This document shows, piece after piece, positions 36,262-44,563 of a stretch of DNA of 64,000 bases. Position 1 is the stretch's first letter, and each line of letters begins with the position of its first letter. The stretch is from Pseudomonas sp. QS1027. GTDB taxonomy: Bacteria; Pseudomonadota; Gammaproteobacteria; Pseudomonadales; Pseudomonadaceae. Where the stretch lies: positions 186,001 through 250,000 of the forward strand of contig NZ_PHSU01000011.1 in the NCBI RefSeq assembly GCF_002814235.1, written 5' to 3'. The translations under genes and the position numbers were made by a program. The notes beneath the pieces were generated by a model. It had not been told where the DNA came from. It searched no databases and saw only the letters and a list, made by a program, of their open reading frames with translations.

Positions 36262-37704
36262 TCACAGAAGGCCGGCTGCCGTCTCCTGGCACAGCTGGCT
36301 GGCGAGCATGCCGAGGGTCATCAACGCCCGTTCGGCCTCGCGGTTCCAGGGGATTCCGCAGTTGAGCCGGATACAGTGATTGAACTGCTCGGTGTTACTG
36401 AAGATCAGCCCCGGGGCGATACTGATACCCTGCTGCAACGCCCGCACGTGCAACTCCTGGGTGTTGACCCGCCCGGGCAGGCTGACCCACAGGATGAAAC
36501 CGCCGGTGGGCCGGGTCATCTGCGTCCCTTCCGGGAAGAACTGCTGCACCGCCAGTTGGAAGGCGCTCAGGTTCTTCCGGTACTCCTGACGGATATAGCG
36601 CAGGTGCCGGTCGTAGCCACCGTTCTCCAGGTAGGCCGCCACCGCCATCTGCGTCACGCTGCACGCCGAGTGGGTGCTGAAGGTCTGCAAGCGCTGGATT
36701 TCCTGCTGGAACTTGCCGGCGATCATCCAGCCGATGCGCACGCCGGGGGACAGGGTCTTGGAAAAGCTCGAGCAGTAGATCACCCGGTCCAGCCGGTCAT
36801 AGGCCTTGAGAGCCTTGGTCCGGCCGACTTCGAACATCAGCTCGCCATAGATATCGTCTTCGACGATCTGGATATCGAAATCCGAGGCCAGGCGCAGCAA
36901 TTGCTTCTGCCGCTCTTCCGGCATGGTCCCGCCCAGTGGATTGCTCAGGCGGGTGGTCAACACCAGGGCCTTGATCGACCATTGGTTGGCCGCCAGTTGC
37001 AGGGCCTCCAGGCTCATGCCGGTGGACGGATCGCTGGGAATCTCGATGACTTTCAGGCCCAGCAGATCGGCCAGTTGCAGCAGGCCGTAATAGGTCGGCG
37101 ACTCGGCGGCGATCAGGTCGCCCGGACGGGTCAGCACCCGCAACGACATTTGCAGGGCATCCACGCAACCGTGGGTGATCACCACTTCCGAAGGGTCGAT
37201 CACCACCCCGGCATCGCGCATGCGAATCGCCACCTGGCGGCGCAACGGTTCGAAACCGGGACTGAACATGTAGCTGAAGGCCCGCGGGCTGTGGAAGCGC
37301 GTGACCTTGGCCAATTGCTGATGCAGGGCGCGTACCGGCAAGTAATCCACCGACGGCACCGCCGCGCCGAAGGGAAACACCCCTTCGCGGCGGGACTCCA
37401 CCAGTACCTGCTGGATGATGCTGCTGCGAGTGACCAGCCCCGGTCGTTCGACCCGGGCGATGTCCGGCGTGGGCGCGGTCAGGGCCGGGGTCTGGTGAAC
37501 GTAGTAGCCCGATTGCGGACGCGCGCGGATCAGCCCCTGGTCTTCCAGGTTGGCATAGGCCTGCAGCACCGTGGCGTGGCTGACATTGAGCTGCGAGCTC
37601 ATCTTGCGCACCGACGGCACCCGCTCGCCCGGCTGATAGACGCCCCGCCGGATATCCTCGGCGAGCTGCTGCGCAATACGTTGGTAGAGCAATAGGTTGG
37701 TCAT
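36262..37704 (-). CDS. MocR-type regulator: GntR helix-turn-helix fused to an aminotransferase-like domain
   Basis: 480 residues, normal for MocR. Residues 1-75 are a GntR winged helix (YQRIAQQLAEDIRRGVYQPG, then ERVPSVRKMSSQLNVSHATVLQAYANLEDQGLI). From about 110 a fold-type I aminotransferase domain follows, with SNPLGGTMPEERQ and the PLP lysine in SSFSKTLSPGVRIGW. Such proteins sense PLP or an amino-acid adduct and usually control a neighbouring transport or amine-metabolism gene. Here no divergent target is intact; repeats upstream suggest autoregulation. Confidence 0.9.
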   Translation of the reverse strand: MTNLLLYQRIAQQLAEDIRRGVYQPGERVPSVRKMSSQLNVSHATVLQAYANLEDQGLIRARPQSGYYVHQTPALTAPTPDIARVERPGLVTRSSIIQQVLVESRREGVFPFGAAVPSVDYLPVRALHQQLAKVTRFHSPRAFSYMFSPGFEPLRRQVAIRMRDAGVVIDPSEVVITHGCVDALQMSLRVLTRPGDLIAAESPTYYGLLQLADLLGLKVIEIPSDPSTGMSLEALQLAANQWSIKALVLTTRLSNPLGGTMPEERQKQLLRLASDFDIQIVEDDIYGELMFEVGRTKALKAYDRLDRVIYCSSFSKTLSPGVRIGWMIAGKFQQEIQRLQTFSTHSACSVTQMAVAAYLENGGYDRHLRYIRQEYRKNLSAFQLAVQQFFPEGTQMTRPTGGFILWVSLPGRVNTQELHVRALQQGISIAPGLIFSNTEQFNHCIRLNCGIPWNREAERALMTLGMLASQLCQETAAGLL

Positions 37705-37757
37705 GAAGCAGCACTCGGTTTCAACGGCATTTTTATTCTTGGAAGCAACAATACCGG

Positions 37758-37828
37758 AACAGTTTCAAAGTGTACTGGCACAGTTTCTACAATAGTCGAC
37801 AATACAGTGGCAAGAGAAGTAAAACTGT
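37758..37828. promoter_or_regulatory. Direct repeats upstream of the MocR gene, candidate operators
   Basis: AACAGTTTC (37758-37766) and CACAGTTTC (37779-37787) are in direct repeat exactly 21 bp apart, two helix turns; AAACTGT in inverse orientation follows at 37822-37828. MocR regulators often bind direct repeats with this kind of spacing. Binding is inferred. Confidence 0.45.
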
Positions 37829-37861
37829 ACGGGCATCTGCATTGCGGTCTACAAGCCATTG

Positions 37862-38032
37862 AACGTGTTCTGCCAACGCGGGTGCTCGTCCTGGTACATC
37901 TGATTAGCGCTTACGGTCGTGGCGTACTGCCCCGGGTACGCCGCGCGAACTGCTGACCCACGCTCTGCACCTGAAATGCCAGCCCCTGTGCCAGCGTGAT
38001 GAAGCGCGACGCCAGCGTCCGGGCCGCATGCG
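37862..38032 (-). pseudogene. Possible decayed coding remnant
   Basis: On the minus strand one frame is open from the upstream SDR gene end to TAG and finishes AYPGQYATTVSANQMYQDEH, then PRWQNTFNGL; a second frame in the same stretch reads RTLASRFITLAQGLAFQVQS. Neither has a start. The mix of two protein-like frames suggests the 3' end of a lost gene with a frameshift. No family recognised. Confidence 0.3.
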
Positions 38033-38752
38033 TTAGCTGCCTAAGCGCAACCCACCATCGCAAGTGATGATGTCTCCGCTGATGAAACTATTGGAGATGA
38101 GGAAAGCGATGGCCTGCCCAACGTCTTGCGGTTGCCCCACGCGCCCGACGGGCGTCTTGGCGGCATAGTCGGCAAAAACGGGAGCCTTCTGCTCGTCCGT
38201 CAGGAAATCCCACCAGGGCGTGTCGATCACACCAGGAGAAACTCCATTGACCCGCAGAGGACGCAACTCCGCGGCGAGGATAGGGACCAGTGCGGCAACC
38301 GCTGCGTTAGCTGCGCCGATCCCGGCTGTCCCAGGCATGGCGGACTGAGCGGTCACCGCCGAGATGAAGGTGATACTGCCGTCCTTGCGCAACGAGGGGA
38401 GCGCAGCCTGTGCCGTGGCAAAGTGAGGGAAAACCTTTTCCTCGAAACCTTGCCGCACTTCGTCGAGGCTGACAGATGCGAATGGTCCGGCCCCTTTGCC
38501 GCTACCAAGCGACAGTACGAGGTGATCGAATGCGCCGATGCCCGCGAAGGCATCGGCTAGGCGGCCCGTGTCAGCGGCATCAAGAACAAGGACGGTAAGA
38601 TCACCACCCAATTCAGTCTTCGCCGCTTGCAATCGCTGTTCGGTACGGCCTGTGATCGTGACTTTGTGGCCCAGGGCAAGAAGCTGGCGAGCGGTCGCAA
38701 AACCAATACCGGTCGATCCTCCGATGATGACTGTGTGTTGTTGAATTGACAT
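38033..38752 (-). CDS. Atypical SDR-family protein without the Tyr-x3-Lys pair
   Basis: 239 residues, ATG 38752 after AAGGA. Rossmann motif GGSTGIGFATARQL, then FISAVTAQSAMPGTAGIGAA at the active site and SPGVIDTPWW, GRVGQPQDVGQAI and GDIITCDGGLRLG at the end. Where classical SDRs have YxxxK, this has GIGAANAAV: neither Tyr nor Lys is there. It is either a binding protein or an SDR using other residues, as in a known group with GAANAAV at this site. It is downstream of another SDR gene on the same strand (75 bp) and probably co-transcribed. Confidence 0.85.
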   Translation of the reverse strand: MSIQQHTVIIGGSTGIGFATARQLLALGHKVTITGRTEQRLQAAKTELGGDLTVLVLDAADTGRLADAFAGIGAFDHLVLSLGSGKGAGPFASVSLDEVRQGFEEKVFPHFATAQAALPSLRKDGSITFISAVTAQSAMPGTAGIGAANAAVAALVPILAAELRPLRVNGVSPGVIDTPWWDFLTDEQKAPVFADYAAKTPVGRVGQPQDVGQAIAFLISNSFISGDIITCDGGLRLGS

Positions 38753-38827
38753 GATTTTTCCTTTTCTAATGGTTGAGAGATGAAATGCGTGACGACAGTG
38801 GTCAGACCGGTTGCGTGACTGAAGTCG

Positions 38828-39676
38828 TTATGCGCCGCTTGATGTGCCGGGATGGGCGTTCGGCAAGCCGACAAGTTCGAGACTGATCGACCGCAGGCGC
38901 TCACGCGCGGCAGCGTCATAGGCTTGTGGGTTGGCCCGTCGTGGCTGAAGTCCAGCGAAATACAGACCGCTCATTCCTTCCGTCTCGCCGGCAACAGCAA
39001 GATGGAGGATTGCATTGGCCCCTTCGTCAACGGTGCTGATCGGTGCGATACCGTCTTTGCGCACCATGGCGGTATCCATGTAGGTCGCCGGATGCAGGCT
39101 GTTTGCCGCGACCCCAGATCCGTCCAGTTCACGGGCCAGATCGAAGGTGAACATGATCTGCGCGAGCTTGCTCTGGCAGTAGGCTCGCGCACCGCTGTAG
39201 CCATTCGTCAGCATGATGTCGGCGAAATCGATGGACTGCTGACCCACCGATGCAACATTGACGATCCTGGCGGGTTGGCTCTTTTGCAAAAGCGGCAGTA
39301 GAAGGCGCGTCAGCAAGAAGCCGGAAAGATAGTTCACGGCAAAACGCAACTCGTAGCCATCCCGACTTACCTCCCGCGACGAACCGGGAACGCCAACGCC
39401 GATTCCAGCATTGTTGATAAGTACGTCAAGACGGCCATGGTCACGTTGAATGGCTTCTGCCAGTGCACGCACCTGTGATCGCGAAGAAAAATCGGCCGGA
39501 TAGAAAGCTCCGCTCCCGCCTAAATTGCGGATCTCTGTCAACAGACCCTCGGCCCGCAATCGGTCGCGGCCATGGATCAATACGGTCGCACCTGACTTTG
39601 CGAGTCGTTGGGCAACCCGACGCCCGACGCCATCGGTCGATCCTGTAATCAATATGGTCTTTTCTTTTAGCTCCAT
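38828..39676 (-). CDS. SDR-family oxidoreductase (retinol-dehydrogenase-like)
   Basis: 282 residues from ATG 39676 with GAGG upstream; the frame extends to 39739 but without a ribosome site. Motifs: ITGSTDGVGRRVAQRLAKSG (cofactor), NNAGIGVG, VNVASVGQQ and YCQSKLAQIM (intact YxxxK). The C-terminal extension after LHPATYMDT is typical of the longer retinol-dehydrogenase-like subgroup. It is divergent from an XRE/MmyB-type regulator at 39785, the usual pairing for this regulator family. Substrate unknown. Confidence 0.88.
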   Translation of the reverse strand: MELKEKTILITGSTDGVGRRVAQRLAKSGATVLIHGRDRLRAEGLLTEIRNLGGSGAFYPADFSSRSQVRALAEAIQRDHGRLDVLINNAGIGVGVPGSSREVSRDGYELRFAVNYLSGFLLTRLLLPLLQKSQPARIVNVASVGQQSIDFADIMLTNGYSGARAYCQSKLAQIMFTFDLARELDGSGVAANSLHPATYMDTAMVRKDGIAPISTVDEGANAILHLAVAGETEGMSGLYFAGLQPRRANPQAYDAAARERLRSISLELVGLPNAHPGTSSGA

Positions 39677-39753
39677 GCTGCCAACCTCTATTGAACTTAA
39701 TAGCGTTGCTGGCATTGTTCCCCGATCCCGATACCACAAACAGTTCCCGACCT

Positions 39754-39778
39754 ATCATGGTATCAATACTGCTATGAT
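39754..39778. promoter_or_regulatory. Candidate operator between SDR and XRE genes
   Basis: GTATCAATAC (39760-39769) is a perfect short palindrome set inside ATCAT...ATGAT (39754-39758, 39774-39778). It lies just before the XRE start in the 108-bp divergent gap. Confidence 0.35.
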
Positions 39779-39784
39779 GAAGAG

Positions 39785-40663
39785 ATGAGCGATCTTCCGA
39801 CCACCTTTGAAATTCGTCGCCGCGAGTTCGGAGCCTTCCTGCGTTCCCGCCGCGAAAAGCTGACGCCTGCCAACGTCGGGCTGGCTGAAGGATTCCGCCG
39901 GCGAACACCAGGGCTGCGGCGCGAAGAGGTTGCATTGCTCGCGGGCGTAGGAACCACTTGGTATACGTGGCTCGAACAGGGACGTGATGTGCATCCCTCG
40001 GTTGAAGTGCTATCGGCACTTGCCGACGCGCTCAAGCTCGATCCCGCCGAACGGAGGCATCTTTTCGTCCTGAACAACCGGCCGCCGCCGGAGGCCGCCC
40101 TGACAGGTCCCGAACGGGTCGAGGAGCCGTTGCGACGGATGCTCGATAGCCTGACGGGGCAACCTGCCTATGTATTGGGGCGTCGCTGGGACGTGCTCGC
40201 CTGGAACCGTGCGGCCGAGGTACTGTTTGGCGACTACGGCAAGCTTCAAGGCGACGAGCGCAACATCATGCATCTCGTCTTTGCCAACGGGGCGCACCGT
40301 CGTTTGCTGGTCGATTGGGACAAACTCGCACCGGCGGCGCTGGCCATGTTCCGTGCCGACAGTGCCCGTTATGCCGGCGATCCCGAGTTCGAGCGGTTGA
40401 TTGCCACGCTGATGAAAGCCAGCCGCGAGTTCCGAGACTGGTGGCCCAGGCACGACGTGCAGCGGCCCTTTACCGGACACAAGCGCATCAAGCACCCGGT
40501 GGGCGGTCGCATGACGTTTGAATACACCAGCCTGGCCGTTTCCGATCAGCCAGACATGAAACTCATCGTGTACACGCCACTCGACGAGGCGAAGACGGCT
40601 GTGAAACTGGCTGACTTGCTTCAGACGCCCTCTCGGAGCAATAGGAATGCAAGGGTTGAGTAG
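39785..40663 (+). CDS. XRE-family regulator with MmyB-like ligand-binding domain
   Basis: 292 residues. Helix-turn-helix near residues 10-75 (EFGAFLRSRREKLTPANVGL, then RRRTPGLRREEVALLAGVGTTWYTWLEQGRDV), the MmyB-associated HTH. The C-terminal PAS-like domain has YVLGRRWDVLAWNRAAEVLFGDY, NIMHLVFAN and FRDWWPRHDVQRPFTGHKRIKHP, characteristic of MmyB-like proteins, proposed to bind fatty acids. Divergent from the SDR pair, which it probably represses. Confidence 0.9.
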   Translation: MSDLPTTFEIRRREFGAFLRSRREKLTPANVGLAEGFRRRTPGLRREEVALLAGVGTTWYTWLEQGRDVHPSVEVLSALADALKLDPAERRHLFVLNNRPPPEAALTGPERVEEPLRRMLDSLTGQPAYVLGRRWDVLAWNRAAEVLFGDYGKLQGDERNIMHLVFANGAHRRLLVDWDKLAPAALAMFRADSARYAGDPEFERLIATLMKASREFRDWWPRHDVQRPFTGHKRIKHPVGGRMTFEYTSLAVSDQPDMKLIVYTPLDEAKTAVKLADLLQTPSRSNRNARVE

Positions 40664-40790
40664 CCAATGCCTCTGGCTAACACTTCCCCTTGCCGGGTGT
40701 GCAGAGGACGTTCGCCTCCAGGCCACCAGCGAGGCCACCACAGCCAAGCGGGTTGCGCTTGCGCGCAACGCGCCATGCCTGGCGCACAAT

Positions 40791-40820
40791 AAAAAACCCG
40801 GCGTTTTGTGGACGCCGGGT
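40791..40820 (-). terminator. Terminator of the DUF4398/OmpA operon
   Basis: ACCCGGCGT, seven bases, ACGCCGGGT (40796-40804 and 40812-40820) is a perfect 9-bp stem. On the minus strand it is followed by a T-run (40791-40796), 23 bp past the OmpA-family stop. It may also work for the convergent XRE gene. Nothing else is seen in 40664-40790. Confidence 0.85.
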
Positions 40821-40842
40821 TTTCGGGGGAAGCGTCCCGCCG

Positions 40843-41658
40843 TCAGCGCGCCGCGCCCAGCTGGCCTTTCTCATCGGAAAAGACAATCTCGACCCGACGA
40901 TTCTGCGCCCGTCCACGCTCGCTGGCGTTCACGTCCACCGGGTACTGGTCGCCGTAGCCCTCGACCTGGATGCGCTTCTCGTCGATCCCCAGGTCCACCA
41001 GCATATCGGCCACCGACTGCGCGCGTTCGCGGGACAGTTTCAGGTTGCCGTCGGTGTCGCCGGTGCTGTCGGTGTAGCCCTCGATGCGCACGATGCGCCG
41101 TGGGTTGAGCTGGAGAAACTGCACCAGCTTGAGCACCGTGCGATTGGCCGAGTTCTTCAACTCCGCCTCACCCGTGTCGAACAACACATCGCCGAGGGTC
41201 ATCACCAGGCCACGATCCTTCTGGTTACTGGTCAAACTGGCGATCTGCTCCTCTACCCACTTGCCCTGCTGCTGCACGCTGAGCAATTTGCTTTCGCGCA
41301 AGGCCAATTGCAGACGCTGACGCTCCAGCTCCAGCTTGGCTGCCCGCTCCTGGTTCAAGGCGGTTTCGGTGTGTTCACGGGCAATGTCGGCGTAACGCTC
41401 GCTCAGGTAGGCGTAGTGCTCGACATCACCGGCACTGCCCAGGTAGCCGGACAGGCGCTCGGCCCGGGCCAGGGATTCACCGGAGCGGATCACGTCCCTG
41501 GGCGCGTAACGCAGCACATTGGCGTCTTCCTTGACCTTCTGGAAATTCGCCGATGCCGCCTGCAGGGCCGCCTCACTGTCGTTCTGGCCGGCACAACCGT
41601 ACAAGCCGACACAGGCCAGCAACAACAGGCCGCCCGCCCTTGCGCTCGAATAGATCAT
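40843..41658 (-). CDS. OmpA-family lipoprotein (peptidoglycan-associated)
   Basis: 271 residues. Lipobox in LLLLACVGLYGC. Residues 20-130 are helical with heptad-like LELERQRLQLALRESKLLSV, then an OmpA-C domain from 145: VMTLGDVLFDTGEAELK, IEGYTDSTGDTDGNLKLSRE and RAQSVADMLVDLGI, then RIQVEGYGDQYPV...NRRVEIVF. Asp and Arg of the peptidoglycan-binding motif (TDSTGD..NxxLSxxRA, NRRVE) are present. Its ATG overlaps the preceding stop as ATGA. Confidence 0.92.
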   Translation of the reverse strand: MIYSSARAGGLLLLACVGLYGCAGQNDSEAALQAASANFQKVKEDANVLRYAPRDVIRSGESLARAERLSGYLGSAGDVEHYAYLSERYADIAREHTETALNQERAAKLELERQRLQLALRESKLLSVQQQGKWVEEQIASLTSNQKDRGLVMTLGDVLFDTGEAELKNSANRTVLKLVQFLQLNPRRIVRIEGYTDSTGDTDGNLKLSRERAQSVADMLVDLGIDEKRIQVEGYGDQYPVDVNASERGRAQNRRVEIVFSDEKGQLGAAR

Positions 41659-42011
41659 TGAGCCGTCTCCAGTTGCTTGTGCAGGCGCGCGATGCGGGTG
41701 TTGAGCAGCGTGAGCTGCTCCTGGCTCTTCTCGGTCAACACCTTGGCTTCGGCCAGGCGCGCATCCAGCTCGGCCTGTTCAGACTTGCGCCGGGCGCCAC
41801 GGAACGCGTCCTCGGCCATATTGGCCTTGGCCCGGCGGAACTTGTCCTCGGCCATTTTCAGCTCCGGGACATCGTTGGCGTTGGCCCCGACGGCATGGGC
41901 CTGGGCGATGGCGCGCTCGGTCAGGCGCATCTGCTCGTTCGGGGCCGGGTCGGTGGCGCAGCCCGCCAGCGCCAGCACGGCCAGGGCCGCAAATAGAGGT
42001 CGAATACTCAC
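41655..42011 (-). CDS. DUF4398-family lipoprotein
   Basis: 118 residues: signal MSIRPLFAALAVLALAGC with lipobox, then a helical chain ELKMAEDKFRRAKANMAEDA and RKSEQAELDARLAEAKVLTE that probably forms a coiled coil, as in DUF4398 proteins. Translationally coupled to the OmpA-family gene; together they form an outer-membrane/peptidoglycan pair. Confidence 0.9.
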   Translation of the reverse strand: MSIRPLFAALAVLALAGCATDPAPNEQMRLTERAIAQAHAVGANANDVPELKMAEDKFRRAKANMAEDAFRGARRKSEQAELDARLAEAKVLTEKSQEQLTLLNTRIARLHKQLETAQ

Positions 42012-42021
42012 AAAAAAATCC

Positions 42022-42240
42022 CTACGGTTTTGGGGCGCTGACCGGTTGCAATTGCCCCTTCCAACGCTCCAGATTGCGCTGCAACGCGGCTTCGGTCAGG
42101 CCGGAGGCGGGCAATTCTGTCATCTTTTTCGCCAACTGTCCGCGCAACCGGGGGGCATTGCAGCCCGAATTGTGGGAAACGGCAAGAAACAGACCGGACT
42201 GATCGACCGGTTGCGGATGGGCCTTGAGGTCGTTGGCCAT
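42022..42240 (-). CDS. Small hypothetical protein upstream of the DUF4398 gene
   Basis: 72 residues from ATG 42240 (MANDLKAHPQPVDQSGLFLA), stop 10 bp before the DUF4398 start. A longer frame to 42282 would run into the etf terminator. Three Cys-poor helical segments; SHNSGCNAPRLRGQLAKKMT and LTEAALQRNLERWKGQLQPV look like real protein. No ribosome site is strong. Could be the first gene of the lipoprotein operon, or non-coding. Confidence 0.5.
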   Translation of the reverse strand: MANDLKAHPQPVDQSGLFLAVSHNSGCNAPRLRGQLAKKMTELPASGLTEAALQRNLERWKGQLQPVSAPKP

Positions 42241-42263
42241 GCCCAGGGCCTGGGCGCGCTTTT

Positions 42264-42293
42264 CAAAAAAAAACCCGGCCAAAAGGCCGGGTT
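42264..42293 (-). terminator. Terminator of the etfBA operon
   Basis: AACCCGGCC, AAAA, GGCCGGGTT (42272-42280, 42285-42293): perfect 9-bp stem, tetraloop, T-run on the minus strand (42265-42273). It lies 24 bp after the etfA stop. Confidence 0.9.
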
Positions 42294-42316
42294 CTTTTAT
42301 AAGCCAAGCCGCCGGA

Positions 42317-43246
42317 TCAGACCAGCTTCTCGAACTCGGGAACAGCTTCGAACAAGTCCGCCACCAGGCCGTAATCGGCCACCTGGAAGATCGGAGCGTC
42401 TTCGTCCTTGTTGATCGCGACGATCACCTTGGAGTCCTTCATGCCGGCCAGATGCTGGATCGCGCCGGAGATACCGACGGCGATGTACAGCTGTGGCGCG
42501 ACGATCTTGCCGGTCTGGCCGACCTGCATGTCGTTCGGTACGAAACCGGCGTCGACCGCGGCACGGGAAGCACCCACCGCAGCACCGAGCTTGTCGGCCA
42601 GGGCATACAGGTGCTTGAAGTTGTCACCGTTCTGCATGCCACGGCCGCCGGAAACGACGATCTTGGCAGCGGTCAGTTCAGGACGATCGGACTTGGCCAG
42701 CTCTTCGCCAACGAACGACGATTTGCCTGCATCGTGAGCAGCGGCAACCGCTTCAACCGCAGCAGCGCCACCTTCAGCGGCAACCGGATCGAAACCGGTG
42801 GCACGCACGGTGATGACCTTGACGGCAGCGTTCGATTGCACGGTGGCAATGGCGTTACCGGCGTAGATCGGACGCTTGAAGGTGTCAGCGCTTTCCACCG
42901 AGATGATCTCGGAGATCTGGTCAACGTCCAGCTGCGCGGCAACGCGTGGCAGGATGTTTTTGCCGTTGGAAGTGGCGGCAGCCAGGATATGGCTGTAACC
43001 CTTGCCCAACTCGACGACCAGCGGAGCGACGTTTTCCGGCAGTTGATGGGCGTAGGCGGCGTTGTCGGCCACCAGTACTTTCGACACGCCAGCGATTTTC
43101 GCGGCAGCTTCAGCAACAGCACCCACGCCCTGGCCTGCAACCAGCACGTGAATGTCGCCACCGATCTTCGCGGCGGCAGCCACGGTGTTCAGGGTGGCCG
43201 GAGCCACGACCTTGTTGTCGTGTTCGGCGATTACCAAGATAGTCAT
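42317..43246 (-). CDS. etfA: Electron transfer flavoprotein, alpha subunit
   Basis: 309 residues, usual length. The N-terminal [20 protein letters not shown] and the C-terminal FAD domain with [57 protein letters not shown] and [20 protein letters not shown] are conserved. With EtfB it carries electrons from acyl-CoA and other dehydrogenases to ETF-QO. Starts two bases after the etfB stop. Confidence 0.96.
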   Translation of the reverse strand: MTILVIAEHDNKVVAPATLNTVAAAAKIGGDIHVLVAGQGVGAVAEAAAKIAGVSKVLVADNAAYAHQLPENVAPLVVELGKGYSHILAAATSNGKNILPRVAAQLDVDQISEIISVESADTFKRPIYAGNAIATVQSNAAVKVITVRATGFDPVAAEGGAAAVEAVAAAHDAGKSSFVGEELAKSDRPELTAAKIVVSGGRGMQNGDNFKHLYALADKLGAAVGASRAAVDAGFVPNDMQVGQTGKIVAPQLYIAVGISGAIQHLAGMKDSKVIVAINKDEDAPIFQVADYGLVADLFEAVPEFEKLV

Positions 43247-43248
43247 GA

Positions 43249-43998
43249 TCAGATTACCTTCGCTTCGTTTTTCAGTTTCTCGACCAGTTCAGCCACCGAC
43301 TTGACCTTGATGCCGGCGCTGCGAGCAGCCGGCGCTTCGACTTTCAGGGTCTTGTTGGTGGAGGCGGTGGAAACGCCCAAAGCATCCGGAGTCAGCACTT
43401 CAAGCGGCTTCTTCTTGGCTTTCATGATGTTCGGCAGGGACGCGTAACGCGGCTCGTTCAAACGCAGGTCGGTGGTGACGATGGCCGGCAGGCTCAACGA
43501 CACGGTCTGCAGGCCGCCGTCGATTTCGCGGGTCACGGCAACCTTGTCGCCCGACACTTCGACTTTCGAAGCGAAGGTGCCTTGAGGGTAACCGCTCAGG
43601 GCTGCCAGCATCTGGCCGGTCTGGTTGTTGTCGCTGTCGATGGCCTGTTTGCCGAGGATCACCAGCTGTGGCTGTTCCTTGTCGACAACAGCTTTCAACA
43701 GCTTGGCCACGGCCAGGGAAGTCAGCTCTTCAGCCGATTCAACCAGGATGGCACGGTCGGCACCCAGGGCCAGCGCGGTGCGCAGTTGCTCCTGAGCGGT
43801 GGACGGACCAACGGAGACGACGACGATTTCAGTCGCTACACCTTTTTCCTTCAGGCGTACCGCTTCTTCCACTGCGATTTCGCAGAACGGGTTCATCGAC
43901 ATCTTGACGTTGGCGAGGTCGACGCCGGAATTGTCCGCCTTGACGCGGACCTTGACGTTGTAATCGACAACGCGTTTGACAGCTACAAGAACCTTCAT
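43249..43998 (-). CDS. etfB: Electron transfer flavoprotein, beta subunit
   Basis: 249 residues. [60 protein letters not shown] and the ETF-beta signature [45 protein letters not shown] are all present. The AMP-binding subunit, forming the ETF dimer with EtfA. Divergent from ETF-QO with 565 bp between the two starts; a PsrA-type box there may control both. Confidence 0.96.
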   Translation of the reverse strand: MKVLVAVKRVVDYNVKVRVKADNSGVDLANVKMSMNPFCEIAVEEAVRLKEKGVATEIVVVSVGPSTAQEQLRTALALGADRAILVESAEELTSLAVAKLLKAVVDKEQPQLVILGKQAIDSDNNQTGQMLAALSGYPQGTFASKVEVSGDKVAVTREIDGGLQTVSLSLPAIVTTDLRLNEPRYASLPNIMKAKKKPLEVLTPDALGVSTASTNKTLKVEAPAARSAGIKVKSVAELVEKLKNEAKVI

Positions 43999-44300
43999 GG
44001 ATTCCTCGTTACTCTCCGGTGAAAAGGAAATCGCCAGGATTGACCTGGCGGTTGATGCTCAACGGCGCACGACTCCAGTAAGAAGCTCAAGGGCACCTCG
44101 AAAAACGCCGGCACTTGAAGCGAAAATACCGCTGCCGACCACCCCATACCGTCCGTCGGACGTGACCGGGCAGTCATGGACCGCCAAGGCGTGTAAACTC
44201 CGCGCCAGACCGGCATGCCGCTGTACTTCCCACTGCCTTCGCCCTGTCTTTAGAGGGGCTCCTGAATCCTTGATTCAGCCTACGGCGAGCGCGAAACCGC

Positions 44301-44338
44301 CCGTATCTTGACCGGAACGCCCATTCCGGTCAATACGG
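44301..44338. other. Long hairpin in the etfB-ETF-QO intergenic region
   Basis: TTGACCGGA...TCCGGTCAA (44308-44316, 44325-44333) is exact and extends as CCGTA/TACGG with a two-base bulge. It has no T-run on either strand. The interval 43999-44393 otherwise shows no supported gene. Confidence 0.6.
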
Positions 44339-44393
44339 CAAAATGGCCAGTCATAAGCCGCGCTTCTTTGATTTATCTAGCCTGCAGCGAATT

Positions 44394-44407
44394 CAAACAA
44401 ACGTTTG
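44394..44407. promoter_or_regulatory. PsrA-type operator
   Basis: CAAAC, AAAC, GTTTG exactly fits the PsrA consensus G/CAAAC-N2-4-GTTTG/C. It ends two bases before the -35 element of the ETF-QO promoter. PsrA, a long-chain-fatty-acid sensor, is reported to act on etf genes in P. aeruginosa (from memory). Its role here is inferred. Confidence 0.7.
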
Positions 44408-44409
44408 TA

Positions 44410-44438
44410 TTGGACGCTGGTAGTGGTGTAGATATAAT
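44410..44438 (+). promoter_or_regulatory. Sigma-70 promoter of ETF-QO
   Basis: TTGGAC (44410-44415), 17-bp spacer, TATAAT (44433-44438). Start expected near 44445, giving an ETF-QO leader of about 120 nt. Confidence 0.75.
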
Positions 44439-44563
44439 GCGCCGCCTAGAGAGAAAGATGTCTCATCCGTGATCCTCCTCCCGACGTGGTGCAGGAAGAC
44501 TGGAGCGCGACACCAAACCTCCAATTAGAAAAAAACTGTAGAGCCTTGAGTAGGAGAGAGTCT

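Noticed and set aside
42022..42282. Longer version of the small protein, starting at 42282
   Set aside because: Its first codons would lie inside the etfBA terminator stem; ATG 42240 is more plausible.
43976..44311. Plus-strand frame of 111 codons in the etfB-ETF-QO spacer
   Set aside because: No ribosome site, biased Arg/Thr/Pro composition, and it overlaps the etfB start and the intergenic hairpin.
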